This document shows positions 1 through 8,124 of a stretch of DNA of 64,000 nt, piece after piece. The stretch comes from Parahoeflea halophila. Lineage in GTDB: Bacteria; Pseudomonadota; Alphaproteobacteria; Rhizobiales; Rhizobiaceae. Each line of letters begins with the position of its first letter. Positions within the stretch are counted from its first letter, which is position 1. Both the position numbers and the translations under genes were made by a program. Below the pieces are notes generated by a model. The model ran no database searches and was not told the origin of the DNA. It saw only the letters and a list, made by a program, of their open reading frames with translations. The stretch spans positions 1 through 64,000 of the forward strand of contig NZ_OCPC01000007.1 of NCBI RefSeq assembly GCF_900220985.1, read 5' to 3'.

Positions 1-455
1 TTGGCGCCAGCGGCGCGCCGCCCTCGTTGTGTGAGCGGGTTATAGGGGCACCCCACCAAATGAGTCAACACTCTTTTTCAACAAAATCGAATTTTCTTTG
101 ACCAGAAGGAAAAATTCCTTACGCCACCGCTACGAAAGCCCGGAAAGCCGGCATTTCAACCGATTACCCTGCCCGTTTTTTATCAAATGAAACTGATTTT
201 ATCCTTATTTGAGGGCAAAGCGATCGCAATGGCGGTGCCGCCCCTGACACCCTGTCCAGGATAGCACCGGTTTCGATGGCTTGATCGACCTTAATGCTGA
301 AACCCGGATCGACTTCCTGCGAGCATCCCCCTTCAACAGCTTCTGCAGCCATCAGCTTCGAAACCGCAAGAAAAAGGTTGAAGGCCCCTGCGTGGACGGC
401 GCCCGTCTGCGCACGATATTTCCATCGGGCCGGCCATCAGATCGGATCGGCAGTC
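1..455. other. No supported gene at the left edge
   Basis: This stretch holds an AT-richer segment (about 60-220) and no reading frame with a recognisable family or a convincing ribosome binding site. A frame open from the left edge on the plus strand closes at TAG 43-45, so the 3' end of a gene lying outside the window cannot be excluded. I see nothing else I can name. Confidence 0.4.
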
Positions 456-884
456 ATGAAGTCTGTCGGCCGCAGCTTCCAGTGCTATTTCCTGAATGGC
501 TGCCAGTGGACCTTGCCGATCGATGCCGCAACCCAGGTCCAGGCCCGCCGCGCCGATCTGTCATCCCTGCTGGAACACTGGAGCGAGGTGATCCGCAAGG
601 CACGCGACGGCCGCGTAATCTGGGCCCTGCGTTCTCCACATGGGCTGATGAGTTTCTACACCCTTGCCGCAATCTCGGCCGTCCCTGTGCGACAAGCCAT
701 GGAGACCTCATCGACATCCGGACCGGCCTTGTCGCCCTTGAACAGCTATGAGGTGGTGGGAGATACCTGTTTGAACACGCGCCTGACCCACGAGACCGCA
801 TGGCTGCGGCCGCGTCATGACGGCTATATGCAGTTCCAGGATGAGGGCTCGGAAACTGTTGCCGACGCTTGCGCGGACGGCTGA
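456..884 (+). CDS. Small hypothetical protein (doubtful)
   Basis: This is a 142-residue frame starting at ATG 456 inside a longer open frame. The central part (motifs such as LEHWSEVIRKARDGRVIWAL) has a natural amphipathic composition, but I recognise no family, signal peptide or membrane segment. It runs tail-to-tail into the flavoprotein gene that ends at 933. There is no clear Shine-Dalgarno sequence before ATG 456. The opposite strand also has a long frame here, but that one is Arg/Ser/Pro-rich and looks like a shadow. It could be a small lineage-specific gene or spurious. Confidence 0.28.
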   Translation: MKSVGRSFQCYFLNGCQWTLPIDAATQVQARRADLSSLLEHWSEVIRKARDGRVIWALRSPHGLMSFYTLAAISAVPVRQAMETSSTSGPALSPLNSYEVVGDTCLNTRLTHETAWLRPRHDGYMQFQDEGSETVADACADG

Positions 885-932
885 AAGCCGAAGTGGCAAC
901 AAGCCGCCTCAATCAGCGGTTTCGCGCCAGTT

Positions 933-2351
933 TCAGGTGAGGCTGGCGGAAGCCTGCTTTCCGGCAGCGTCTCCGGCGACAAAACCGAAACCCACGGCCG
1001 TCAACAAACCGTTGCCGGAAAGATAACCCGACACATCCGGCCCCGACACGCCGCAGGCCGCACCGCCGCCGGCAAACAGATTGGCGAACGGGCTGCCGTC
1101 TTCACGCAGGACGCGTGCCTCCCCGTCGATCATCAGGCCGCCCTGAGTGTGGAACAGGGCTCCGGTCACCTTGACCGCAAATAACGGCGCGGCAAGTGCC
1201 GGCTTGCCGGTGAATTCCCGGCCAAACGGATCCGCGGCCTGCCCGGATTGATATCTCGCAACCTCTCCAAGTGTTGTGTCCAGTGCCGCTTCGGAGAGGC
1301 CGGTAACGCTGCCGAGTTCACGAACATCCCCCGCCTTTTTCACCGCACCGGCCGCCATCGCCTCCCGGTAATCGGGAAAACCCTTGGCAAAAGCATGCAG
1401 CCGCGCGTCATAGATGTTCCAGGCAATTCCCCCTGGCTGTTTAAGCACGTTGACGGCCTGTTCCGAATAGCCGCCATGCTCGTTGGAGAAACGCACCCCG
1501 TCGGCGTTGACCTGAATGCCGCCCTCCATCATCAGCGCCCAGGAGATCAGGATTCCATGCGGATGCGCGAGCGAGCCATGGCCCTGATAACCGGAAAGAT
1601 GCTCGATGCGGGCGCCAAGCGTCTCACCCCAGACCAGGGCATCGCCGGTGTTGCCCTGATGGCCGTAATAGAGACCGTCGGCAATCTCGGGGATATGCTG
1701 GCGCACCAACGCGGCATTGCCTCCGAAACCATTGCAGGCCAGCACCAGCGCCGTACAACCAAGCATTTCCGTGGCCCCGTCCGGTCGGGTGATTTCGACA
1801 GCTGTGATTCTGTCTTCGGCTTCTGCAAAAAGGGTGGTGACATGGGCCTCGGTGACGATCGGGATCTCCGCCGCCTCGACCGCAGCCAGCAACCGCGCCT
1901 CCAGTGCCGCGCCCGTCTTTTCGGGCACCGCGTGCATCCGGTGCCGGGAATGGCCGGGATAGAGGAAATCATGGAGCACGATCCACTCCAGCCCGTGTGT
2001 GTCAGCGAGCCATTCGAGAGCCGGCCCTATCGTCTGCGTCGCAAGCCGGGCCAGGGACGGAGCCGACCTGCCCTTGGACTTAGCCATGATGTCGGCTTCG
2101 AAACGCTGCGGCGTGTCATCCGCAACGTCAATTGCGCGCTGAAACCGGGTCGCCGGCGCCGGCACGAAACCCGACGACATCGAGGTCGAGCCGGAAGGCG
2201 AGCCGTCCCGTTCGAGAACCATTACCTCGGCCCCGGTGGCTTTTGCCCTGAGCGCCGCAACCAGTCCGCATGCTCCTGCACCGATGACGACAACATCCGC
2301 CTCTGCATCGATGCGGTCGGGTGTCTGCCGCGATATCCGGCCGCCGCTCAC
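933..2351 (-). CDS. FAD-dependent fumarate reductase/succinate dehydrogenase-type flavoprotein
   Basis: A soluble FAD oxidoreductase of the fumarate reductase/3-ketosteroid dehydrogenase flavoprotein superfamily, about 472 residues. The N-terminus carries a Rossmann FAD motif (VVIGAGACGLVAALRA) followed by an acidic/basic strand end (MVLERD). The C-terminus has the family's second FAD-contact segment (NLFAGGGAACGVSG followed by GYLSGNGLL). I chose GTG 2351 because it lies one base after the stop of the upstream isochorismatase gene; upstream in-frame starts would overlap that gene and add an Arg-rich extension. It is the last gene of the 13-gene operon. In context it probably inserts or removes a C=C bond next to a carboxyl or carbonyl in the pathway substrate. 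The direction and substrate are unknown. Confidence 0.85.
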   Translation of the reverse strand: MSGGRISRQTPDRIDAEADVVVIGAGACGLVAALRAKATGAEVMVLERDGSPSGSTSMSSGFVPAPATRFQRAIDVADDTPQRFEADIMAKSKGRSAPSLARLATQTIGPALEWLADTHGLEWIVLHDFLYPGHSRHRMHAVPEKTGAALEARLLAAVEAAEIPIVTEAHVTTLFAEAEDRITAVEITRPDGATEMLGCTALVLACNGFGGNAALVRQHIPEIADGLYYGHQGNTGDALVWGETLGARIEHLSGYQGHGSLAHPHGILISWALMMEGGIQVNADGVRFSNEHGGYSEQAVNVLKQPGGIAWNIYDARLHAFAKGFPDYREAMAAGAVKKAGDVRELGSVTGLSEAALDTTLGEVARYQSGQAADPFGREFTGKPALAAPLFAVKVTGALFHTQGGLMIDGEARVLREDGSPFANLFAGGGAACGVSGPDVSGYLSGNGLLTAVGFGFVAGDAAGKQASASLT

Positions 2352-2352
2352 G

Positions 2353-2967
2353 TCAGGCTCCCGAGAACATGGCCGCCGCCTCACCGCAGGTGAGCGTCTT
2401 CGCCACGGTCGACAAGTCCGCGATGGCGCGCTCATGGGTCTCGGTCAAGAACGCGGCACACCCATCGCTGAGCACGAATGTCGAAAAATCCCTCACATGC
2501 GCATCGCGCACGGTGGAGGCGACGCCACCATTGGTGACGATGCCGCAGACCATCAGCGTCTCGATACCGGCCTTGCGCAGCACCCATTCGAGCCGCGTCA
2601 TGTAGAAAGCCGAATAGGCCACTTTCTCCACCGACAGATCCGCCGGCTGCAATTCGTCTACAAGCGAATGCCCCCAACTGCCGGGTGCAAAGTCACCCTT
2701 TGTCAGGAATGGACGGATCTGCCTGAGATGCGGCGAAATGAATGGCTCGCCGCCCTTCCCCGGCACAAGGGTGAATTGGGTCGAGATGATCCAGCCGCCC
2801 TTCTGTCGGAGCGCATCGGCGACCGGCAACACCCTGTCCGGCAAGGCCGCAATGTCGGCACTTTTCTGGTTGCCTCGTGCATAAGCACCATCGGGGTGCA
2901 CAAAGTCGTTCTGAAGATCGACAATCAGCAGGCCCGTTCGTCTGGGGTCGATGGCATGAGCGGTCAT
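2353..2967 (-). CDS. Isochorismatase-family cysteine amidohydrolase
   Basis: A 204-residue cysteine hydrolase of the isochorismatase fold. The triad is visible: Asp17 in LLIVDLQND, Lys115 in VEKVAYSAF and nucleophile Cys141 in MVCGIVTNGGV. The family includes nicotinamidase, N-carbamoylsarcosine amidase, biuret hydrolase and maleamate amidohydrolase (NicF). It lies 3 bp after hyuA. Next to an ATP-dependent hydantoinase/oxoprolinase pair, the likely role is hydrolysis of the linear amide or carbamoyl acid left after ring opening, releasing ammonia or carbamate. The exact substrate cannot be read from the sequence. Confidence 0.88.
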   Translation of the reverse strand: MTAHAIDPRRTGLLIVDLQNDFVHPDGAYARGNQKSADIAALPDRVLPVADALRQKGGWIISTQFTLVPGKGGEPFISPHLRQIRPFLTKGDFAPGSWGHSLVDELQPADLSVEKVAYSAFYMTRLEWVLRKAGIETLMVCGIVTNGGVASTVRDAHVRDFSTFVLSDGCAAFLTETHERAIADLSTVAKTLTCGEAAAMFSGA

Positions 2968-2970
2968 TGT

Positions 2971-5022
2971 CTAGGCTCCCGGCGTGATCACGAGATTGCC
3001 GAAACCATCGACCACGGCATCCAGGCCGGGATCGACAAAGATCGTGGTGTCGGCCTGTTCGAGCAGCGCCGGTCCAACAATATTGGCTCCGACGGCCAAT
3101 TGCAGCCGTTCATAGACCGCCGCCTCGTGCCATTCGCCCTCCGCAAACACCCGTCGCGTTCCCATCCGGCAATCCTCTGCCGGCTTGCCGTCGACCGGGG
3201 CAAACACCGCCATGTCGAGCTTCGGACGGCGGCCGATCACCGCGATCCGGTAGTTCATGATCCGCATCGGAATGCCTTCGAGCAGCCGGCCGTAGCTTTC
3301 CCGGTAAGCGGTCTCGAAAGCGTCACGGATGTCTTGCGTCGTCAGCCCTGTTTCCGGAAACCCGATCGCCACATTCACCGTATGGGTCTGGCCGAGATAG
3401 AGCATGTCGAGCTCGGCCACCCGGTCCACGCGGGCAAAAGCGACGCCTGCGTTTTCGAGCAGCGCTTCGGTCTCGTCTCCAACGCGGATCATCTCAGCGC
3501 CAAGTTCCGCCGCATCGACCTGATCGAGCAGCCGGTTGACCGTCTGCACCCGGTCGTGGCGCATATCCGCCACGACACAGCCGAGCGCCGAGGTAACACC
3601 TGGAAAGCGCGGAACCAGAGCCGAGGCAAGACCGACCTCTTTGATCAGCGCGCCGGTGTGAAGCGCGCCGCCGCCGCCGAAGGGCATCGCCGAAAACTTT
3701 GCCGGGTCATGGCCCTTCTCAATGGAGACCAGGCGGATCGCGCCGGCCATCTTGGCATTGGCGAGCTTCAGGATTGCCTCCGCTGCCTGTTCGATGGAGA
3801 GCCCCAGCGGTTTCGCCAGATGCGTGTCGATCGCCTGCCGCGATGCGTCGATGTCGAGTCGCGCCAGTTTGCCGCCGATCGGGCGGTCCGGGTTGATGCG
3901 CCCAAGGACCACATTGGCGTCGGTGACCGTCGGCCGCTCATTGCCAAGCCCGTAGCAGGCCGGACCGGGATCGGACCCGGCCGATTCCGGTCCCACCTGT
4001 AATAGACCGCTGGCGTCGAGCGAGGCGATGGAGCCGCCGCCGGCGCCAATGGTGGTGATCTCGATCATCGGCGTGCGCACCACCATGCCGAAATCGATGG
4101 CCGTCTGGGCCGCCAGCGCCGCCTCGTTGTCGGCAACCAGCGACACGTCGAAAGAGGTGCCGCCCATGTCGCAGGTGATGATGTTGTCAAAGCCCGCAGC
4201 CTTGGCAATCGCCGTTGCCGCAATAACGCCCGCGGCCGGGCCTGAAAGCGCGGTTCTGACCGGGTAGCTCTTGGCCATGTCGATTGACATCACACCGCCA
4301 TTCGACTGCACGATCAGGATGTCTCCGCCAAATCCCCTGGCCTCGAGCCCCTTTTCCAGCTTGTCGAGATAGGACGAGACGACCGGCTGCAGGTAGGCGT
4401 TCAGCGTCGCGGTCGAGAGCCGCTCAAATTCGCGAATCTCCGGCAGGATCTCGGTGGCGGCTGTGACATAGGCATTGGGCCAGACGGAGCGCACCGCCTC
4501 AACGGCGCGCTTCTCGTTGTCGTTGTTGGCGTAGCCATTGATGAAGAACACACAGACCGCCTCGCAGCCACTCTTGGCAAGCGCTTCGGCCTGCGCCTTG
4601 ACCTCGGCTACGTCGACAGGCTCGGCCACGGTACCATCGGCCAGCACGCGCTCGCTGACCTCGACACGGTCGGGCCGTTCCACCACCGGAGTAAAGGCCC
4701 CCTTGAGCCCCCAGGTCGTGGGCCGGTCGCGGCGGCGCATTTCCAAAACGTCACGAAACCCGTCGGTGGTGATGATACCGGTGCGGGCGCCCTTGCGCTC
4801 AAGCAGCGCATTGGTGCCAACGGTCGTCCCGTGCACCACCGTGGAAATATCGGCGAAGTTCTCGACCCTGCTGGCAATGCCCTCGACGAAGCCTTTCGAC
4901 TGGTCTCCTCGGGTAGAAGGCACCTTCGCGGTAGAGACCTGGCCGCTGGCTTCATCGAGAATGAAGACATCGGTAAAGGTGCCGCCGACGTCGACGCCGA
5001 TGACATAAGCTGGACGCGTCAT
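2971..5022 (-). CDS. hyuA: Hydantoinase/oxoprolinase family subunit A
   Basis: A 683-residue ATPase-type subunit of the hydantoinase/5-oxoprolinase/acetone carboxylase superfamily. The N-terminal ASKHA-like phosphate motif is GVDVGGTFTDVF (residues 9-20), followed by HGTTVGTNALLERKG. The Gly-rich segments TCDMGGTSFDV and SGPAAGVIAA are typical of the family. Members use ATP to activate a lactam or imide carbonyl (5-oxoproline, N-methylhydantoin, caprolactam) or to carboxylate ketones, always with a B subunit. The length is normal. It overlaps hyuB by the 4-bp ATGA at 5019-5022, so the two are translationally coupled. With hydro-lyase and lyase genes upstream and an amidohydrolase downstream, ring opening of a cyclic imide or lactam fits better than ketone carboxylation. 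Confidence 0.92.
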   Translation of the reverse strand: MTRPAYVIGVDVGGTFTDVFILDEASGQVSTAKVPSTRGDQSKGFVEGIASRVENFADISTVVHGTTVGTNALLERKGARTGIITTDGFRDVLEMRRRDRPTTWGLKGAFTPVVERPDRVEVSERVLADGTVAEPVDVAEVKAQAEALAKSGCEAVCVFFINGYANNDNEKRAVEAVRSVWPNAYVTAATEILPEIREFERLSTATLNAYLQPVVSSYLDKLEKGLEARGFGGDILIVQSNGGVMSIDMAKSYPVRTALSGPAAGVIAATAIAKAAGFDNIITCDMGGTSFDVSLVADNEAALAAQTAIDFGMVVRTPMIEITTIGAGGGSIASLDASGLLQVGPESAGSDPGPACYGLGNERPTVTDANVVLGRINPDRPIGGKLARLDIDASRQAIDTHLAKPLGLSIEQAAEAILKLANAKMAGAIRLVSIEKGHDPAKFSAMPFGGGGALHTGALIKEVGLASALVPRFPGVTSALGCVVADMRHDRVQTVNRLLDQVDAAELGAEMIRVGDETEALLENAGVAFARVDRVAELDMLYLGQTHTVNVAIGFPETGLTTQDIRDAFETAYRESYGRLLEGIPMRIMNYRIAVIGRRPKLDMAVFAPVDGKPAEDCRMGTRRVFAEGEWHEAAVYERLQLAVGANIVGPALLEQADTTIFVDPGLDAVVDGFGNLVITPGA

Positions 5023-6755
5023 TGAGCAGGCTCCCGGGTGCGCAGATCTCGTGTGGCGGCTTCATCGACAGACCCGTCCGGTCCGATGACGACGCCATAA
5101 TCCGCCTCGGCCCTCTCTGCTGTGATGTAGCCCAGCCGCAGGTCGCGGGTGACGCTTTCGGGGTTTCGCTCAAAGGCATGGCCATAGCCGCCGCCACCCG
5201 GTGTTTCGAGCCGCAGTCTCTGGCTGCGATCGATATGGACCCCTACGATCTTCGAGGCCATAGGCGGCACATGTTCGCCATCCGCCTGTTGGTAGTGGAA
5301 TATGTTCAGCGCACCTGCGCCGCCGCCGACGACGCCGGGCGGTGCGAACCGGCCGCGCTCACCGAACAGGAAGACATCCGCCTGCTTTTCCAGCAGCTCG
5401 ATCTCGTAGACAGCGCCAAGGCCGCCGCGGAATTCACCAGCGCCACCAGAATCGGGCCGCAACGCCCATTGCGTGAACCGCACCGGATAGGCCGCTTCGA
5501 GAATCTCGAGCGGCGGGATCGTGGCGGTGGAGATCGGCGCATTGCCGTGGTTGAGACCGTCGCCGGCACCGTGCGCGCCATGGCCGCCGCCGAAGAACGA
5601 AAACATCACCCAGCGCTGGCCATTGGCCCGGTGCCCGGCGAGAGACAGCGCATTGATGGTGCCATAGGCACAGGCCATTGCCGGCTCGGGCGCGATCTGC
5701 GCCACGGCCTGGAACACCACGTCGATCAGCCGCAGGATCGTTTCGGTATAACCGCCGACCGGCTTCGGTGCTTTCACCGAAAGCAGGGAATCTTCTTCGA
5801 TGCGGAATTCGACCGGCTCCAGCACCCCGGCATTGGCCGGCACATCTCCGAAAATGTGCTTGAGCGCCACATAACAGGCGGCAATCGCTGTCGCCCGCGA
5901 GATATTGACCGGACCGGCACAGGCCGGCGAGGAGCGCGAGAAATCCATCACCATGCTGTCGCCGTCGATGGTGAGGTCGAGAGCGATCTTCAGCGGCGCG
6001 TCATGGATGCCGTCATTGTCGAGAAAATCTTCCGCCGAGACCGTACCCGAAGGCAGTTTGGAAATCTGCGCCCGCATCATCTGCGCCGCACGCGCCGTCA
6101 ACTCGGCCATGCAGTCGGCCACCTTGGCGTCGCCATACTCTTCGAGCAACGCGTTCATGCGCTTTTCGCCAAGCTCAAGCGCATTGATCTGGCCGTTGAG
6201 ATCACCGTAAAGCGAGAGCGGCAGCCGCGAGTTCGACGACAGGATGTCGACAATGTCCTGGCGGAACTCGCCCCGATCGTAGAGCTTGACCGGCGGGATC
6301 AGCATGCCCTCCTGGAAACACTCAGTCGCCGCCGGATTGTAGTTGCCCGGCACATTGCCGCCGACATCATGCCAGTGGCCGACCGATGCCAGGTAGCAGA
6401 ACACTTCTCCATTGCGGAACACCGGCTTGACCAGCCGGAAGTCGGAGAGATGCGTGCCGCCATCATAGGGATCGTTGAAGATCCAGACATCGCCTTCGTT
6501 GACACCGCCCTGTTTTGCAGCCTTTTCGATTACCGCCTTGACCGCAAACGCCATCACACCGACGAAGATCGGCAGGCCGGACTTGCCTTGCACCAGCGTG
6601 TCGCCGGTCCTGGCGTCATAGATCCCGTGCGAGGCATCATGCGCCTCGGCAATGATCGGATTGAACGCAGAGCGGAACAGCGTCGCGTCCATCTCGTCCG
6701 CGATCTGTTCCAGCCGGCCCTTTAGGATGGCCAGTGTGACCGGATCAATCGTCAT
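5019..6755 (-). CDS. hyuB: Hydantoinase/oxoprolinase family subunit B
   Basis: A 578-residue B subunit that pairs with the HyuA encoded next to it. The N-terminus (VTLAILKGRLEQIADEMDATLFRSAFNPII) and the segments NDPYDGGTHLSD and VGHWHDVGG are hallmarks of HyuB/oxoprolinase B. Conserved His/Asp residues in those segments probably bind metal or substrate. Length is within the family norm. The start ATG at 6755 overlaps the lyase stop by 4 bp (ATGA), and its own stop overlaps the hyuA start in the same way. No truncation is seen. Confidence 0.92.
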   Translation of the reverse strand: MTIDPVTLAILKGRLEQIADEMDATLFRSAFNPIIAEAHDASHGIYDARTGDTLVQGKSGLPIFVGVMAFAVKAVIEKAAKQGGVNEGDVWIFNDPYDGGTHLSDFRLVKPVFRNGEVFCYLASVGHWHDVGGNVPGNYNPAATECFQEGMLIPPVKLYDRGEFRQDIVDILSSNSRLPLSLYGDLNGQINALELGEKRMNALLEEYGDAKVADCMAELTARAAQMMRAQISKLPSGTVSAEDFLDNDGIHDAPLKIALDLTIDGDSMVMDFSRSSPACAGPVNISRATAIAACYVALKHIFGDVPANAGVLEPVEFRIEEDSLLSVKAPKPVGGYTETILRLIDVVFQAVAQIAPEPAMACAYGTINALSLAGHRANGQRWVMFSFFGGGHGAHGAGDGLNHGNAPISTATIPPLEILEAAYPVRFTQWALRPDSGGAGEFRGGLGAVYEIELLEKQADVFLFGERGRFAPPGVVGGGAGALNIFHYQQADGEHVPPMASKIVGVHIDRSQRLRLETPGGGGYGHAFERNPESVTRDLRLGYITAERAEADYGVVIGPDGSVDEAATRDLRTREPAQ

Positions 6756-7621
6756 TCTTGCGTGTCTCCATCGTAACGCTTGCCGCTTGCAAGCAGATCG
6801 GCCGTACCGATGACGCCGTTGAGGCCGGCGAAATCGAACATGCGGTTGCGGAAAGCTTCATTGGAACCCGAAGACAGCAGGTTTGCGTAATAGTCCCGCG
6901 CCGTGGCTGCGATAGCGCGCACGATCCCGCCCGGGAAAATGACAAAACTGAACCCGAGCTCCTGAAGACCGGTCGCATTGATGATCGGCGTCTTGCCGCC
7001 CTCGACCATGTTTGCCATCAGCGGCACCCGGCCGCCAAAGCGTTTGACGATGAGATGGATTTCGTCCATCGACTGCGGCGCCTCGATGAACAGCATGTCG
7101 GCGCCCGCCTCGACATAGGCTTCGGCCCGGTCCATGGCCGCATCGAAACCTTCAACAGCAATCGCGTCCGTCCGTCCGATCACCAGGGTTTCTTCCGAGT
7201 GCCGTGCATCGCAGGCCGCGCGGATCTTGCCTGCCATTTCGCCTCTTGAGATCAGCGACTTTCCGTCAAGATGACCGCAACGCTTGGGCATGGTCTGGTC
7301 TTCGAGCTGCAGCGCATTGGCGCCCATGCGTTCGAAAACCCGCACCGTCCGCTGCACATTGAGCGCATTGCCGAAGCCGTTGTCGGCATCAACGACAATT
7401 GGCAAGGAAATCCGGTCACGCAGCGCCGCGATGCAATCGGCCACCTCGCTCATGGAGACCAGCCCGATGTCGGGGCGGCCGAAACGGGTATAGGCGATGG
7501 ACGCGCCCGACAGATAGACCGCCTCGGCGCCGGACTGCTCGGCGATCAGGCCGGTCAGGGCATCATAGACACCGGGCGCGAGCAGGATGTCCGCCTGGCC
7601 CAACCGTTGTTTCAGGCTCAT
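6752..7621 (-). CDS. Isocitrate lyase/PEP mutase family carbon-carbon lyase (dimethylmalate/methylisocitrate lyase-like)
   Basis: A 289-residue TIM-barrel enzyme of the ICL/PEP mutase superfamily. Visible signatures are the Mg-binding Asp cluster in VVDADNGFGN (Asp78, Asp80), Glu107 in QLEDQ and the lyase loop KRCGH (113-117) with the catalytic Cys115. PEP mutases and oxaloacetate hydrolases usually lack that Cys loop, so carbon-carbon lyase chemistry is favoured, as in 2-methylisocitrate lyase or 2,3-dimethylmalate lyase. The neighbouring LeuCD-like hydro-lyase makes a (substituted) malate cleaved to pyruvate or glyoxylate plus a carboxylic acid plausible. It is coupled by 4-bp overlaps on both sides. 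Confidence 0.88.
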   Translation of the reverse strand: MSLKQRLGQADILLAPGVYDALTGLIAEQSGAEAVYLSGASIAYTRFGRPDIGLVSMSEVADCIAALRDRISLPIVVDADNGFGNALNVQRTVRVFERMGANALQLEDQTMPKRCGHLDGKSLISRGEMAGKIRAACDARHSEETLVIGRTDAIAVEGFDAAMDRAEAYVEAGADMLFIEAPQSMDEIHLIVKRFGGRVPLMANMVEGGKTPIINATGLQELGFSFVIFPGGIVRAIAATARDYYANLLSSGSNEAFRNRMFDFAGLNGVIGTADLLASGKRYDGDTQE

Positions 7622-8124
7622 GCGCCGGCCTCCTTTGCACGTTCCGCGGCGAAACGCTTTTTCAAGTGCGGCACCAGCCCGCCATCGGCGAGCATCGGCC
7701 TGAGATTGTCCGGCAACGGCTCAAGCCGAACAGTTCGCTTCTTCTCCGTCAACCGCAGCTCGCCCTTCGCCGGGTCCAATGCGACAGCGTCGCCATCGGC
7801 AATTCCGTCAAGAGCATCTGTGACCAGAACTGGCAGTCCGAGATTGAGGGCATTGCGATAGAATATGCCTGCAAAGGATCTCGCGACCACGCCGGCAAGG
7901 CCGAGATGCTTCAGCGCTTCCGCCGCCTGTTCGCGGGAGGAGCCCATGCCGAAATTCTTCCCCGCCACGATGACGTCGCCGGGCTTCACGGTTTCGGCGA
8001 ATTCAGGCCGCACCGATTCCAGGCAATGAGCGGCGAGCATGTCGAGCCCCCCTTTCATGTACTGGCCCGGCGCCAGCTGATCCGTGTCGATATCGTCTCC
8101 AAGCAGGAAGATCCGTCCGTTCAT
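7618..8124 (-). CDS. Aconitase-family hydro-lyase small subunit (LeuD/DmdB-like)
   Basis: A 168-residue swivel-domain subunit. The start NGRIFLLGDDIDTDQLAPGQ and the segment AGKNFGMGSSREQAAEAL match the small subunits of isopropylmalate isomerase, archaeal-type homoaconitase and dimethylmaleate hydratase. The GSSREQA loop forms part of the active site. It pairs with the large subunit gene directly upstream (ATGA overlap at 8121-8124). The location in a catabolic operon, away from leucine biosynthesis genes, argues against a housekeeping leuD. (Alkyl)maleate or citraconate hydration is the likely role. Confidence 0.88.
   Translation of the reverse strand: MNGRIFLLGDDIDTDQLAPGQYMKGGLDMLAAHCLESVRPEFAETVKPGDVIVAGKNFGMGSSREQAAEALKHLGLAGVVARSFAGIFYRNALNLGLPVLVTDALDGIADGDAVALDPAKGELRLTEKKRTVRLEPLPDNLRPMLADGGLVPHLKKRFAAERAKEAGA

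Noticed and set aside
454-912. 152-residue minus-strand frame at the left end
   Set aside because: Arg/Ser/Pro-rich, no family and no ribosome site; the plus-strand frame is slightly better but also doubtful.
1248-2393. Long plus-strand open frame (381 residues) over the flavoprotein gene
   Set aside because: It is antisense to a gene with clear FAD motifs; composition is His/Arg-rich and no family is visible. A shadow caused by high GC.
2236-4002. 588-residue plus-strand frame across the isochorismatase and hyuA genes
   Set aside because: It spans two well-supported minus-strand genes and their junction, with shadow-type composition.
5022-6725. 567-residue plus-strand frame antisense to hyuB
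   Set aside because: Antisense shadow of a strongly conserved gene; many His/Arg/Asp repeats and no domain.
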